Shown here piece after piece: positions 55,972 to 64,000 of a stretch of DNA of 64,000 nt. The DNA lies in contig CAVRHY010000011.1 in the NCBI GenBank assembly GCA_963721105.1, positions 248,001 to 312,000 on the forward strand. The letters are read 5' to 3'. Origin of the DNA: Thermohalobaculum sp963721105. Lineage in GTDB: Bacteria; Pseudomonadota; Alphaproteobacteria; Rhodobacterales; Rhodobacteraceae. Numbering within the stretch: position 1 is the first letter of the stretch; each line of letters begins with the position of its first letter. The translations under genes and the position numbers were made by a program. The notes beneath the pieces are model-generated. The model worked only from the letters and a program-made list of their open reading frames with translations, was not told where the DNA came from and made no database searches.

Positions 55972-56187
55972 TTGACCGAATCCCGCTATCAGATGGAGGC
56001 CAGAGCCCTTCGAAACGTGATGGAGCGTGGAATAGGGGCTCTGCTCGAGGCCAGGCGAGCGTCCGACGAGGACCACACACGCCGGCTGATCGACGGTGCG
56101 ATCACCCTGATGCGAGAGACGGCGGCGATCGACTTCGACTGCCCGGTCCAGCGCGCCTCCTACAGGCCGCCCGGCGGCTGCACGTAG
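55972..56187 (+). CDS. Small hypothetical protein (71 aa)
   Basis: Unrecognised. Reads from TTG 55972: TESRYQMEARALRNVMERG, then a charged helix and IDFDCPVQRASYRPPGGCT. Base and codon use differ from the GC-rich neighbours. It could be a real small gene of a transferred segment or chance; no ribosome-binding site stands out beyond GGGGC. Confidence 0.3.
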   Translation: MTESRYQMEARALRNVMERGIGALLEARRASDEDHTRRLIDGAITLMRETAAIDFDCPVQRASYRPPGGCT

Positions 56188-56309
56188 CCTGCTGCCTCGC
56201 GTAGCGCGACGGCTGGCGCGTCATCCAGGACAAATGCGGGCGGCGCCGGCGCGAAGCCGGACCAGCCCGGGTGCAATACACTTTTACGGGGCGCGGTCCG
56301 CGGTTGCCG

Positions 56310-57710
56310 TCAGGTGCGCGCGGTCATCTCGGCGATCACCTCGCAGGCCGTCTCGATGTCCTCGCGCGTCTGCTCGAACTGGCCGGTGACGAAGCGGATC
56401 AGGAAACGCCCGTCATGCACCGTCTGGGTCAGGTAGACCCGGCCGTCGTCGTTCAGCCGCTCGATCAGCTCGCGGGTCGCCTCGTCGCCGTCGCGGTGCG
56501 CGAAGGTGAAGAGCGAGAGGACCGGGCCGGTGACGACCTCCAGCCCCGGCGTGGCGGCGATCCGGTCAGCCGCCATCCGCGCCCAGTCGACGTGGTTGCG
56601 GATGCGCTCGCGCAGCCCCTCGAGCCCGTAGGCACGCAGCAGGAACCAGACCTTGAGCGCGCGGAAGCGGCGGCCGAGCGGCACCGACCACTCGTTGTAG
56701 TTGACGATGCCGTCCTCTCCGAGTGTTTCCAGAAAGGACGGCCGGATGCCGACCGTGCGGACCAGCGCCGCCGGGTCGCGCATGAAGTGAGCCGAGCACT
56801 CGAACTGGGCGCCGAGCCATTTGTGCGGGTTGAAGACCAGGCTGTCGGCGTCGGCGGCGCCGTCCCACAGGGCCCGGAACTCCTGGCAGATCATAGCCGA
56901 GCCCGCCCATGCGGCATCGACATGGACGAACAGGTCCTCGGCGCGGGCGACCGCCACCACCTCCGCGATCGGGTCGAAGGCGCCGATGGAGGTGCCGCCG
57001 GCGCAGGCGACGATGCCGGCCGGCAGGTGGCCGGCCTCGCGGTCGGCGCGGATGGCGGCGGCGAGCTTTTCCGAGTCCATGCCGTGGAAGCCGCGGTCGG
57101 GGTGCGTCGCGATCTTGACGAGGTTTGCCTCGCCGATACCGGAGAGGCGGACGGCCTTGTCGATCGAGGTGTGGTTCTGCGCCGAGGCGTAGATGCGCAA
57201 CCGCGGTCCGCCGCTCAGGCCTTCCTGTGCCGACCGCCACCCGGTCGCCCGCTCGCGCATGGTCAGCACGGCGCAGAGCGTCGCCGTCGAGGCGGAATCC
57301 TGCAGCGTGCCCGAGAAGCCGTCCGGCAGGCCTGTCGCCTGGCGCAGCCAGTCGACCATGCGGCCTTCCATCTCGGTCGCCGCCGGCGAGGTCTGCCACA
57401 GCATGCATTGCGCCGCCATCGCGGTGGCGAGCTGGTCGGCGATCATGCTGGCCGGCGCCGCGTTGGCCGGGAAGTAGGCCAGGAAGCGCGGGTGCTGCCA
57501 GTGCGTCATCGCGTCGGGCACGATGCGCTCGAAATCGGCGAAGATCGCCTCCATCGGCTCGGCTGCCTCGGGCGGGGTGCCCGCCAGCTTGGCCGCCGTC
57601 TCGCCGGGGCGCACGCTCGGCCGCACGGGGCGGTCGCGCAAGCCGTCCAGGTAGTCGGCGGACCAGTCGGCGGCCCGGTGCGCCCAGTGGCGATAGTCGG
57701 AGCGATCCAT
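56310..57710 (-). CDS. PLP-dependent group II (aromatic-L-amino-acid type) decarboxylase
   Basis: 466 residues, decarboxylates an aromatic or related amino acid to the amine. Motifs: HWQHPRFLAYFPANAAPASM (N-terminal substrate loop), AQNHTSIDKAVRLSGIG (His180 stacks on PLP), HVDAAWAGSAMICQEF (Asp265) and SLVFNPHKWLGAQFECSAHF with Lys297 as the Schiff-base lysine. The catalytic-loop Tyr region (WSVPLGRRFRALKVWFLLRA) is typical. Start ATG 57710 is supported by family alignment; longer frame upstream is not. Substrate cannot be assigned. It stands alone. Confidence 0.92.
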   Translation of the reverse strand: MDRSDYRHWAHRAADWSADYLDGLRDRPVRPSVRPGETAAKLAGTPPEAAEPMEAIFADFERIVPDAMTHWQHPRFLAYFPANAAPASMIADQLATAMAAQCMLWQTSPAATEMEGRMVDWLRQATGLPDGFSGTLQDSASTATLCAVLTMRERATGWRSAQEGLSGGPRLRIYASAQNHTSIDKAVRLSGIGEANLVKIATHPDRGFHGMDSEKLAAAIRADREAGHLPAGIVACAGGTSIGAFDPIAEVVAVARAEDLFVHVDAAWAGSAMICQEFRALWDGAADADSLVFNPHKWLGAQFECSAHFMRDPAALVRTVGIRPSFLETLGEDGIVNYNEWSVPLGRRFRALKVWFLLRAYGLEGLRERIRNHVDWARMAADRIAATPGLEVVTGPVLSLFTFAHRDGDEATRELIERLNDDGRVYLTQTVHDGRFLIRFVTGQFEQTREDIETACEVIAEMTART

Positions 57711-58035
57711 GCGTGTCTCCAGCGGTGGTTGCCCGGTGCCAGACCCCGTCGCCGGGCGAAAGGGCCGCCGGTTCCGGCGCGCGCGGAGCCGGCGCCCGGG
57801 GCCGTCGAGCTCCGGGTGATAACGGGGGGCATGCGGGAAGGGAACAGGCGGCTGCGTCGCGCCACATCGCGCGGAGTGTTTGCCTCGCGGATACATCGGC
57901 ACCTTGTCACGTCACGAACTCTTCCGACGCCGCGAGCGTCTTCTCGCGCAAAGGCGAGAGAGACCTCACGCCGGGAGGCGACGGCCATCCGGGTGGGCGC
58001 GCCGGGCCGGGCGATCCTGCGGCAACATGCCGGAC
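57711..58035. other. Intergenic region, nothing recognised
   Basis: 325 bases upstream of the decarboxylase gene and downstream of the holin-like gene, all minus strand. No open frame, repeat or clear promoter is seen. Confidence 0.5.
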
Positions 58036-58584
58036 CTACCGTCGGCCGGCGATGATCCCGGCGGCCAGTGCGCCGATCGCCAGCAGGGGGGCGGCGCGGT
58101 TGATGCGGCGGCGCAGGCGGCCGATGCGCGACGCGGGTGCGCCCGGGGCTACCGGCCGAGCTCCGGTGGGGGGGGCGGCCGAACTCGGCGGATAGGGCGG
58201 CTGGGCCGAGTACGGCGGATGGGCCGGATGGGGCGGCGGCGGGGGTGCCGCGGCGGGGTAGGGCGCGGTGATCGGCGGCGCGACGGGCGCGACGGCGGGC
58301 GGCACGCGCGGCCGGGCGCGGGCGAACAGGACGCAGAGGCCCGTCAGGATCGCCCAGATCAGCGCCATGATGAAGGCGGCCCCGGCCGCGCCGATCGCCG
58401 GCAGCAGCGAGAAGAAGATGCCGACCGACAGGAACAGCAGCGTGCCGACGCCGAACAGCGTGGCGGCAATCAGGAAGACGGCGCGCCGGATCACCAGCGT
58501 CGCCGCCAGGGTGAAGCGCGCCTCGATCGCCGACAGAACGGGCGCGAGCACCGGCGCCAGCAGCGCCTGCAGGGCCGGGAACAC
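58036..58584 (-). CDS. Two-helix membrane protein with Pro/Ala-rich tail (phage holin/DUF1469-like)
   Basis: 182 residues from GTG 58584. A short amphipathic N-terminus is followed by two long hydrophobic helices (VIRRAVFLIAATLFGVGTLL and FFSLLPAIGAAGAAFIMALI...), as in putative actinobacterial holin X/DUF1469 proteins; then a long Pro/Ala-rich disordered segment (about 100-140) and a short hydrophobic C-terminus LLAIGALAAGIIAGR. The start overlaps the stop of the DUF883 gene (TAGTG), so the two form a coupled pair seen in many proteobacteria (YqjD-YqjE-like). Envelope-associated; function unclear. Confidence 0.65.
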   Translation of the reverse strand: MFPALQALLAPVLAPVLSAIEARFTLAATLVIRRAVFLIAATLFGVGTLLFLSVGIFFSLLPAIGAAGAAFIMALIWAILTGLCVLFARARPRVPPAVAPVAPPITAPYPAAAPPPPPHPAHPPYSAQPPYPPSSAAPPTGARPVAPGAPASRIGRLRRRINRAAPLLAIGALAAGIIAGRR

Positions 58585-58910
58585 TATTTGCGGTTCAGGA
58601 GGCCGATCAGCCAGCCCAGCCCGAAGGCGATGGCAATGGCGGTCAGCGGGTTGCGCCGCACCTGGTCGGACGCCTCGTCCGTCCAGCGCAGCGCCTCGGC
58701 CTGGGCGCTGCCCAGCATGGCACGGGCCTCGGTGCTCAGCTCGTCGATGCGCTCGTAGGCGGCGTCGCGCGCCTGGTAGACCGTCGAGGCGGCACGCTCG
58801 CGCGCCAGCGCGGCGAGGATCTCCATGTCGCGCCTCGTGGCCTCGAGCTGCGCCACCAGCTCGTCCTTCTGGGCCTTAAGCTCGTCCTTGGTCGGCTCGG
58901 CTGCGGGCAT
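58584..58910 (-). CDS. ElaB/YqjD/DUF883-family membrane-anchored protein
   Basis: 108 residues. A coiled-coil N-terminal region (ELKAQKDELVAQLEATRRDM) and the hallmark C-terminus RRNPLTAIAIAFGLGWLIGL, a single membrane anchor. Family members bind ribosomes at the membrane in stationary phase. ATG 58910 follows GGAGGAACAG, which decides this start over ATG 58940. Paired with the holin-like gene. Confidence 0.88.
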   Translation of the reverse strand: MPAAEPTKDELKAQKDELVAQLEATRRDMEILAALARERAASTVYQARDAAYERIDELSTEARAMLGSAQAEALRWTDEASDQVRRNPLTAIAIAFGLGWLIGLLNRK

Positions 58911-58995
58911 CTGTTCCTCCAAACCTTGGTCACGGCGCATGCAATCTCCCGCAGTCTGGTCGGGGAATCAACCGGCGCATTCCCGCCGGCCGGAC

Positions 58996-61465
58996 TTACA
59001 TGCGCACGCGCTCGGATTTCGGGTCGTAGAGCGGGCGCAGCGATGCTTCGGCCGGCACCCGGGCACCGGCGATCTCGATGGCGTAGGACGAGCCGAGCAC
59101 GTCGTCCGGGCTCTCGCCGGGGCAGGGAACGTAGCCGAGGCCGATGGCGGCGCCGAGATGATGCCCATAGGCGCCCGAGGTCAGGTGCCCGACGATGCGC
59201 CCGTCCCGCAGCACCGGCTCGTTATGGTAGAGCATCGGCTGGGGGGCGGTCAGCCGGAACTGCAGCAGGCGGCGGCCGAGGCCCTGCTGCTTTTTCGCCA
59301 GCACGGCGTCGCGGCCGATGAAGTCGCCGAAGCGCGAGGGCTGCTTGTCCGGCCGGACGGCGAAGCCGAGGCCCGCCTCCAGCACGTGGTCCTCGTCCGA
59401 GATGTCGTGGCCCCAGTGCCGGAACGCCTTCTCGATCCGGCAGCTGTCGAGCGCGTGCAGGCCGCAGAGCTTCAGCCCGTGCGCGCGGCCCTCTTCCTCG
59501 ATCGTCTCGAAGACATGCGCGGCCATGTCGGAGGAGACGTAGACCTCCCAGCCAAGCTCGCCGACATAGGTGACGCGGTGCAGGCGGGCCAGCCCCATGC
59601 CGAGCTCGACCTCCTGCGCGGTGCCGAAAGGGAAGGCGTCGTTGTCCAGTCGGCTGGCCGCAGACGGGTTGCAGCACGTCGCGCGCCTTCGGCCCCATGA
59701 CGGACAGGACCGCCTCGCCGGCGGTGACGTCCAGTACGGCGCAGGCGGCGCCCTGCGGCGTGTGCCGGCGGATCCAGGTCAGGTCGCGCACCAGGTTCGC
59801 GCCCGCGGTGACGACCAGGAACGAGGTCTCGCCAAGGCGCGTGACGGTGACGTCCGCCTCGATGCCGCCCCGGTCGTTCAGGAACTGCGTGTAGACGATG
59901 CGGCCGACGGCAACGCGGATGTCGGCGCCGCAGATGCGTTGCAGCACCTCCTCGGCGTCGGGTCCCTCGATGCGGATCTTGCCGAAGCTCGACATGTCGA
60001 ACAGGCCGACGCCCTCGCGCACGGCGCGATGTTCCTCGGCGGCGTTGTCGAACCAGTTCTGCCGGCCCCAGCTGTAGCGATAGTCCCGCTCCTGGCCCGG
60101 CCGCGCGAACCAGTTGGCGCGCTCCCAGCCCGCGACCTCGCCGAAGACGGCGCCGCGCGCGGCAAGGTGCTCGTGGACGGGCGAGCGGCGGATGCCGCGC
60201 GCGGTCGCCGGCTGGCGGTAGGGGAAGTGGTCGGCGTAGAGCAGGCCGAGCGATTCCGCGACCCGCTCGCGCAGGTAGCGGCGGTTGCGCTGGAAGGGCT
60301 GGGCGCGGCGGATGTCGACATCCGCCAGGTCGAAGGGCGGATGCCCGTCCTCCAGCCACTGGGCCAGCGCGAAGCCGGCGCCGCCGGACGAGATGATGCC
60401 GATCGAGTTGTAGCCGCAGGCCATCCAGAAGCCGCGCAGCTCCGGCGCTTCGCCCAGGTAGTAGCGGTCGTCGGGGGTAAAGCTCTCGGGGCCGTTGAAG
60501 AAGGTGTGGATGCCGGCCTCGGCCAGCATGGGCATCCGGTTGATGCCCATCTCGAGGATCGGCTCGAAGTGCTCGATGTCCTCGGGCAGCTGGTCGAAGC
60601 AGAAATCCGGCGAGATGCGCTCGCCCGGCGCCGGCCAGGGCTTGGCGTTCGGCTCGAAGGCGCCCAGCATCATCTTGCCGGCGTCCTCCTTGTAATAGGC
60701 GCACTCGTCGGGCACGCGCAGGACGGGCAGCCGGGTCAGCCCGGGGATCGGCTCGGTGACGATGTAGAAGTGCTCGCAGGCGTGCAGCGGGATGCCGACG
60801 CCGGCCAGCGCGCCGAGGTCGCGCGCCCACATGCCGGCGCAGTTGACGACGATGTCGGTGTCGATGCGGCCGGTCTCGCCGCCCGACGCCCAGTCGACGC
60901 CGGTGACGCGGCCGTCCTGCTGGCGGATGGCGGTGACCTGCACGCCCTCGGCGATGCGGACGCCGCGGTTGCGCGCGCCCTTCGCCAGCGCATGCGCGAT
61001 GTTCGCCGGGTCGCACTGGCCGTCGCCGGGCAGGTGGACGGCGGCGACCACGTCCTCGGTGTTCAGGTGCGGGTAGAGGCGTTTCAGATCGTCGCCGCCG
61101 ATCTCGTGCACCTCGACGCCGAAGGCGCGGGCCAGCGAGGCGTTGCGCAGGATCTCCTCGCGCCGCTCGTCCGTCAGCGCGACGGTGATCGAGCCGTTGC
61201 GGCGCATGCCGGTGGCGACGCCGGTCTCCTCCTCGAGCTTCACGTAGAGGTCGGCGGAGTACTTCGCCAGCCGCGTCATGTTCTGGTTGTGCCGGAGCTG
61301 GCCGATCAGCCCGGCGGCGTGCCAGGTGGTGCCGCAGGTCAGCTGCTTGCGCTCGAGCAGCACCACGTCGGTCCAGCCCAGCTTGCCCAGGTGGTAGGCG
61401 ACCGAGCAGCCCGAGACGCCGCCGCCGATTATGACGGCGCGGGCTTTGGGGGGAAGGTCAGGCAT
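58996..61465 (-). CDS. FAD-dependent dimethylglycine/sarcosine dehydrogenase-type protein with folate-binding GcvT domain (one apparent frameshift)
   Basis: 822 residues. N-terminal FAD domain ARAVIIGGGVSGCSVAYHLG; covalent-flavin His region TCGTTWHAAGLIGQLRHNQN; FAO_M middle domain (DVDIRRAQPFQRNRRYLRER); GcvT-like C-terminal domain with SSFGKIRIEGPDAEEVLQRI and VGELGWEVYVSSDMAAHVFE. An extra base near 59667 after VLQPV shifts to SAASRLDNDAFPFGTAQ; corrected, the protein continues to GHLTSGAYGHHLGAAIGLGY and the stop at 58996. Related enzymes demethylate dimethylglycine or sarcosine, loading C1 onto tetrahydrofolate. First of three linked genes with the methyltransferase. Confidence 0.88.
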
Positions 61466-61537
61466 GATGTGTCCTCTGGCGGGCGGTGCGTGTCGCCGGG
61501 ATCGCGGCAGGGGCGTCCGGCGCGTCGAGCGGCAGGG

Positions 61538-62461
61538 TCATGCAGTTGGCTCCGCCACGACGGCGCGGCCGGCCTCGGACAGCCGCCGGGCCAGCGTGGC
61601 GATGTGGGCGGGGCCGATCTCGCAGCAGCCGCCGACGATGCGTGCGCCGGCGTCGATCCAGCCCATCGCGAACTCTGCATAGGCATCGGGGTCGAGGTCG
61701 GAGCGCGCCGTCAGCATGTCCACCGTCTGGCCCAGCGTGAACCCGGCCGGGATCGGCCGGAAGCCATTGGCGTAGGCGCCGGCGGGGCGCCCGGTGGCGA
61801 CCAGCGCTGGCATCGCGGCGTCGACCACCTCCGGCGGGCAGCAGTTGACCAGCAGTGCCTCGACGGGCAGCCCGTCCAGCGTGGCGATCGCCTGGGCGAT
61901 CGTCTCGCCGCTGCGCAGCCGCGCCGTGCCGTCGGGCGCCAGCGTCTCGGACAGCGTCCACGCGACCCAGACGGGACGCCCGGTCTCGGCCGCGGCGGTC
62001 GCCGCGGCGCGGGCCTCGCCGGCCTTGGACATCGTCTCGCAGAGGAAGAGATCGACCTCGGGCGCCTCGATGGCGGCGATCTGGCGGTACTCGGCCAGCA
62101 GCTCGTCCTCGGGCGGAAGCAGTTCAGGGTGGTAGCTGCCGACCAGCGGCGGCAGGCAGCCGGCGATGCGCGCCTCGCGGCCGACCGCGTCGCGCGCCGC
62201 GTGCGCCAGCTCGATGGCGCGGCGTTGCAGCCGCTCGAACTGGTCCTCGATGCCGAACGTGCGGAACCGGCCGGGCGTGGTCGAGTAGCTGTTCAGCGTG
62301 ATGACGCGGGCGCCGGCGCGCAGGTAGTCCTCGTGGACGGCCTGCACGATCTCGGGCTCGTGGATCATCACATGCGCCGACCATTGGGGGTGCGCCGGGC
62401 GCGATGAGCGGCGGATCAGCTCCTGCCCCATGCCGCCGTCGAGCAGCACGATGCGGTTCAT
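61538..62461 (-). CDS. Homocysteine S-methyltransferase family protein (betaine-homocysteine type)
   Basis: 307 residues. VLLDGGMGQELIRRS opens the barrel, VITLNSYSTTPGRFRTFGI follows, then the zinc ligands EALLVNCCPPEVVDAAM (first Cys) and GARIVGGCCEIGPAHIATLA (Cys-Cys). It makes methionine from homocysteine using a methyl donor such as betaine, or S-methylmethionine. Placement between two dimethylglycine/sarcosine-dehydrogenase-type genes strongly suggests betaine as donor, since betaine transfer yields dimethylglycine. ATG 62461 overlaps the stop of the gene upstream (ATGA). Confidence 0.88.
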   Translation of the reverse strand: MNRIVLLDGGMGQELIRRSSRPAHPQWSAHVMIHEPEIVQAVHEDYLRAGARVITLNSYSTTPGRFRTFGIEDQFERLQRRAIELAHAARDAVGREARIAGCLPPLVGSYHPELLPPEDELLAEYRQIAAIEAPEVDLFLCETMSKAGEARAAATAAAETGRPVWVAWTLSETLAPDGTARLRSGETIAQAIATLDGLPVEALLVNCCPPEVVDAAMPALVATGRPAGAYANGFRPIPAGFTLGQTVDMLTARSDLDPDAYAEFAMGWIDAGARIVGGCCEIGPAHIATLARRLSEAGRAVVAEPTA

Positions 62462-64000
62462 GCGCGGATCCTCTCGTTCTTCGGGTCCCACAGCGGCCCG
62501 TCGGGCTGCACCGTGGCCGGGTAACGTTCGCCGAAGATCTCGACCTCCAGCCGCGTGCCCGGCTCGACGCAGTCGGTCCGCACGGTGGCCAGCGCGATCG
62601 AGGCGCCGACGCGGTAGCCCCAGGCCCCGGAGGTCGTCTCGCCCACCACCTCGCCGTTCTTCCAGACGGTCGACATGTAAGGCGCGTCGTAGTCGCCAGC
62701 CTCGACGATCATCGGCACGAAGCGCTTCGTCACGCCGCGCTGCTTTTCCGCCGACAGCGCTGCCTTGCCGACAAAATCGGGCTTGTCCCAGCGGATGAAG
62801 CGGTCGAGCCCGCCCTGCAGCAGCGTGTAGTCGGTCGAGAGGTCGCCCTTCCAGGTGCGATACCCTTTCTCGATTCGCAGGCTGTCCAGTGCCCACATGC
62901 CGAAGGGCACGGCGCCTGCGGCGATTATCGCGTCCCAGACCGCCGGCGTTTCGGCGACCTTGGAGTGCACCTCCCAGCCCAGCTCGCCGGCGAACGAGAC
63001 GCGGACAAGCTGCACCCAGGCCCCGGCGATCTTCGCCGACTGGTGCGTCAGCCAGGGTTTCGAGAGGTCGCCATCGGTGATCCGGCCCAGCGCCTCGCGC
63101 GAGGCGGGCCCCGTGACGATCTGGCAGGCGAACGCCTCGGTAACGTCCTCGATCGTGATGCCGGAGTTCGGCAGGCAAATGCCGCTCCAGCCACTCGCGG
63201 TCGTGCCACTCGGCGGTGGCGGCCGTGATCAGCATCATCTGCGCCTCGGCCAGGCGCATGATCGACATCTCGGTGACGATTCGACCGCGCGCGTCCGCGA
63301 AATAGGCGAGGCCGATCCGCCCGACCGACGGCACCCGGCCGGAGATCAGCCCCTCGAGCCACGCGGCCGCACCCTCGCCGCGGACCATGAAGCGCGAGAA
63401 GCCGGGCAGGTCGAGCACGCCGCAGCCGTCGCGCACCGCCTCACACTCGGCCCGGACGCGCGGCTCCCACGGCCCGGCGCGGCCCCAGGTCTCGGTCGCC
63501 GCCTCCGAGGTGTCATCGCCCGGGCGCGCGTACCAGAGCGCGCGCTCCCAGCCGTTGAACGCGCCCATCTGCCCGCCGAGCGCCGTGACGCGGTCGTGCA
63601 CGGGCGACAGCCGCTTTGGCCGGCCGGCGGGCCAGGCGTGGTGGGGGAAGTGCATGGCGTATTCGTGCCCATACACCTCCTTCGCCTTGGCGACGGCGTA
63701 TTCCTGGTCGACCCAGCCCGTGAAGCGGCGCGGGTCGCAGGACCACATGTCCCACTCGGTGCTACGCTCCGTCACCCACTCGGCCAGCACCTTGCCGGCG
63801 CCGCCGGCCTGGCAGATGCCGAACGTGAACACGCAGGCCTCGAAGGCGTTCGGCACGCCCGGCATCGGGCCGATGTTCGGGTTGCCGTCCGGCAAATACG
63901 GGATCGGGCCATTGATCACCCGCGAGATGCCGGCCGTCGCCAGCGCCGGCACGCGCGCCATCGCGTCCTCAAGCTGGAACTCCAGCCGGTCCAGGTCGTC
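62458..64000 (-). CDS. Second dimethylglycine/sarcosine dehydrogenase-type flavoprotein, partial (runs off the window; one apparent frameshift)
   Basis: C-terminal about 513 codons are visible; the N-terminal FAD domain lies beyond 64000. GPIPYLPDGNPNIGPMPGVP and CVFTFGICQAGGAGKVLAEW end the flavin domain. An FAO_M-like region (SPVHDRVTALGGQMGAFNGW) and GcvT domain (GFSRFMVRGEGAAAWLEGLI, FAGELGWEVHSKVAETPAVW, TTSGAWGYRVGASIALATVR) follow, ending KNERIRA. A +1 shift near 63178 (after WLERHL) separates two frames that join in a single protein. Same family as the gene at 58996 but clearly diverged. Coupled to the methyltransferase by ATGA. Confidence 0.88.

Noticed and set aside
55699..56076. 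125-residue minus-strand open frame right of the IS
   Set aside because: Composition is unlike a protein gene and it overlaps the better plus-strand candidate.

Overview
The window is very GC-rich, gene-dense DNA that looks like the chromosome of an aerobic, heterotrophic alphaproteobacterium. Pointers are a DUF2125 protein, a DUF2083-type short-chain acyl regulator, an alphaproteobacterial SOS box (GTTC-N7-GTTC), an ImuB/DinB pair, a TamA/TamB pair, and a methylcrotonyl-CoA carboxylase cluster. The species cannot be named from the sequence alone.

Layout. 1-9.5 kb: end of a tyrosine-phosphatase-like gene, a PLP aminotransferase, an acyl-CoA dehydrogenase, fabI and pdxH back to back, a small unknown protein, an SDR/enolase-superfamily pair, a glutathione transferase and an enoyl-CoA hydratase. 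9.6-15.6 kb (minus): leucine-degradation genes (HMG-CoA lyase, carboxylase alpha and beta) with a macro-domain gene and a secreted or anchored nuclease between the carboxylase genes. 15.8-25.5 kb: PHP hydrolase, DUF2125 protein, acpS, HIT protein, sulfotransferase-like protein, orphan ABC ATPase, a two-subunit ThDP decarboxylase, an SMP-30-like protein and a split membrane/spermidine-synthase-like pair. 25.7-34.0 kb: tamA-tamB. 34.1-39.4 kb (minus): complete branched-chain-type ABC importer, divergent from 39.6-44.5 kb, a regulator, single-domain response regulator, small membrane protein and symporter-histidine kinase. 44.5-48.6 kb: TPR protein, and chrB-chrA behind a near-consensus promoter. 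49-53.5 kb: imuB and dinB divergent around a LexA box, a probable small RNA with a strong terminator, an N-formylglutamate amidohydrolase and tRNA-Val(GAC). 53.6-55.7 kb: a decayed, internally rearranged IS21-family element with a 6-bp target duplication. 56.3-64 kb (minus): group II decarboxylase, two envelope-associated small proteins, and two dimethylglycine/sarcosine-dehydrogenase-type flavoproteins flanking a homocysteine methyltransferase.

A striking global feature is that at least 19 otherwise well-conserved genes or gene parts change frame by exactly one extra base. The bias to +1 suggests uncorrected sequence errors rather than mass gene decay. I annotate these as single genes and mark the shifts.

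The most interesting locus is 39.4-44.5 kb. The DUF2083-type regulator carries a histidine-kinase-like dimerisation segment that resembles the one in the kinase of the same gene cluster, and the shared intergenic region with the ABC importer contains two palindromes. This suggests a multi-layer carbon-sensing switch controlling an uptake system.
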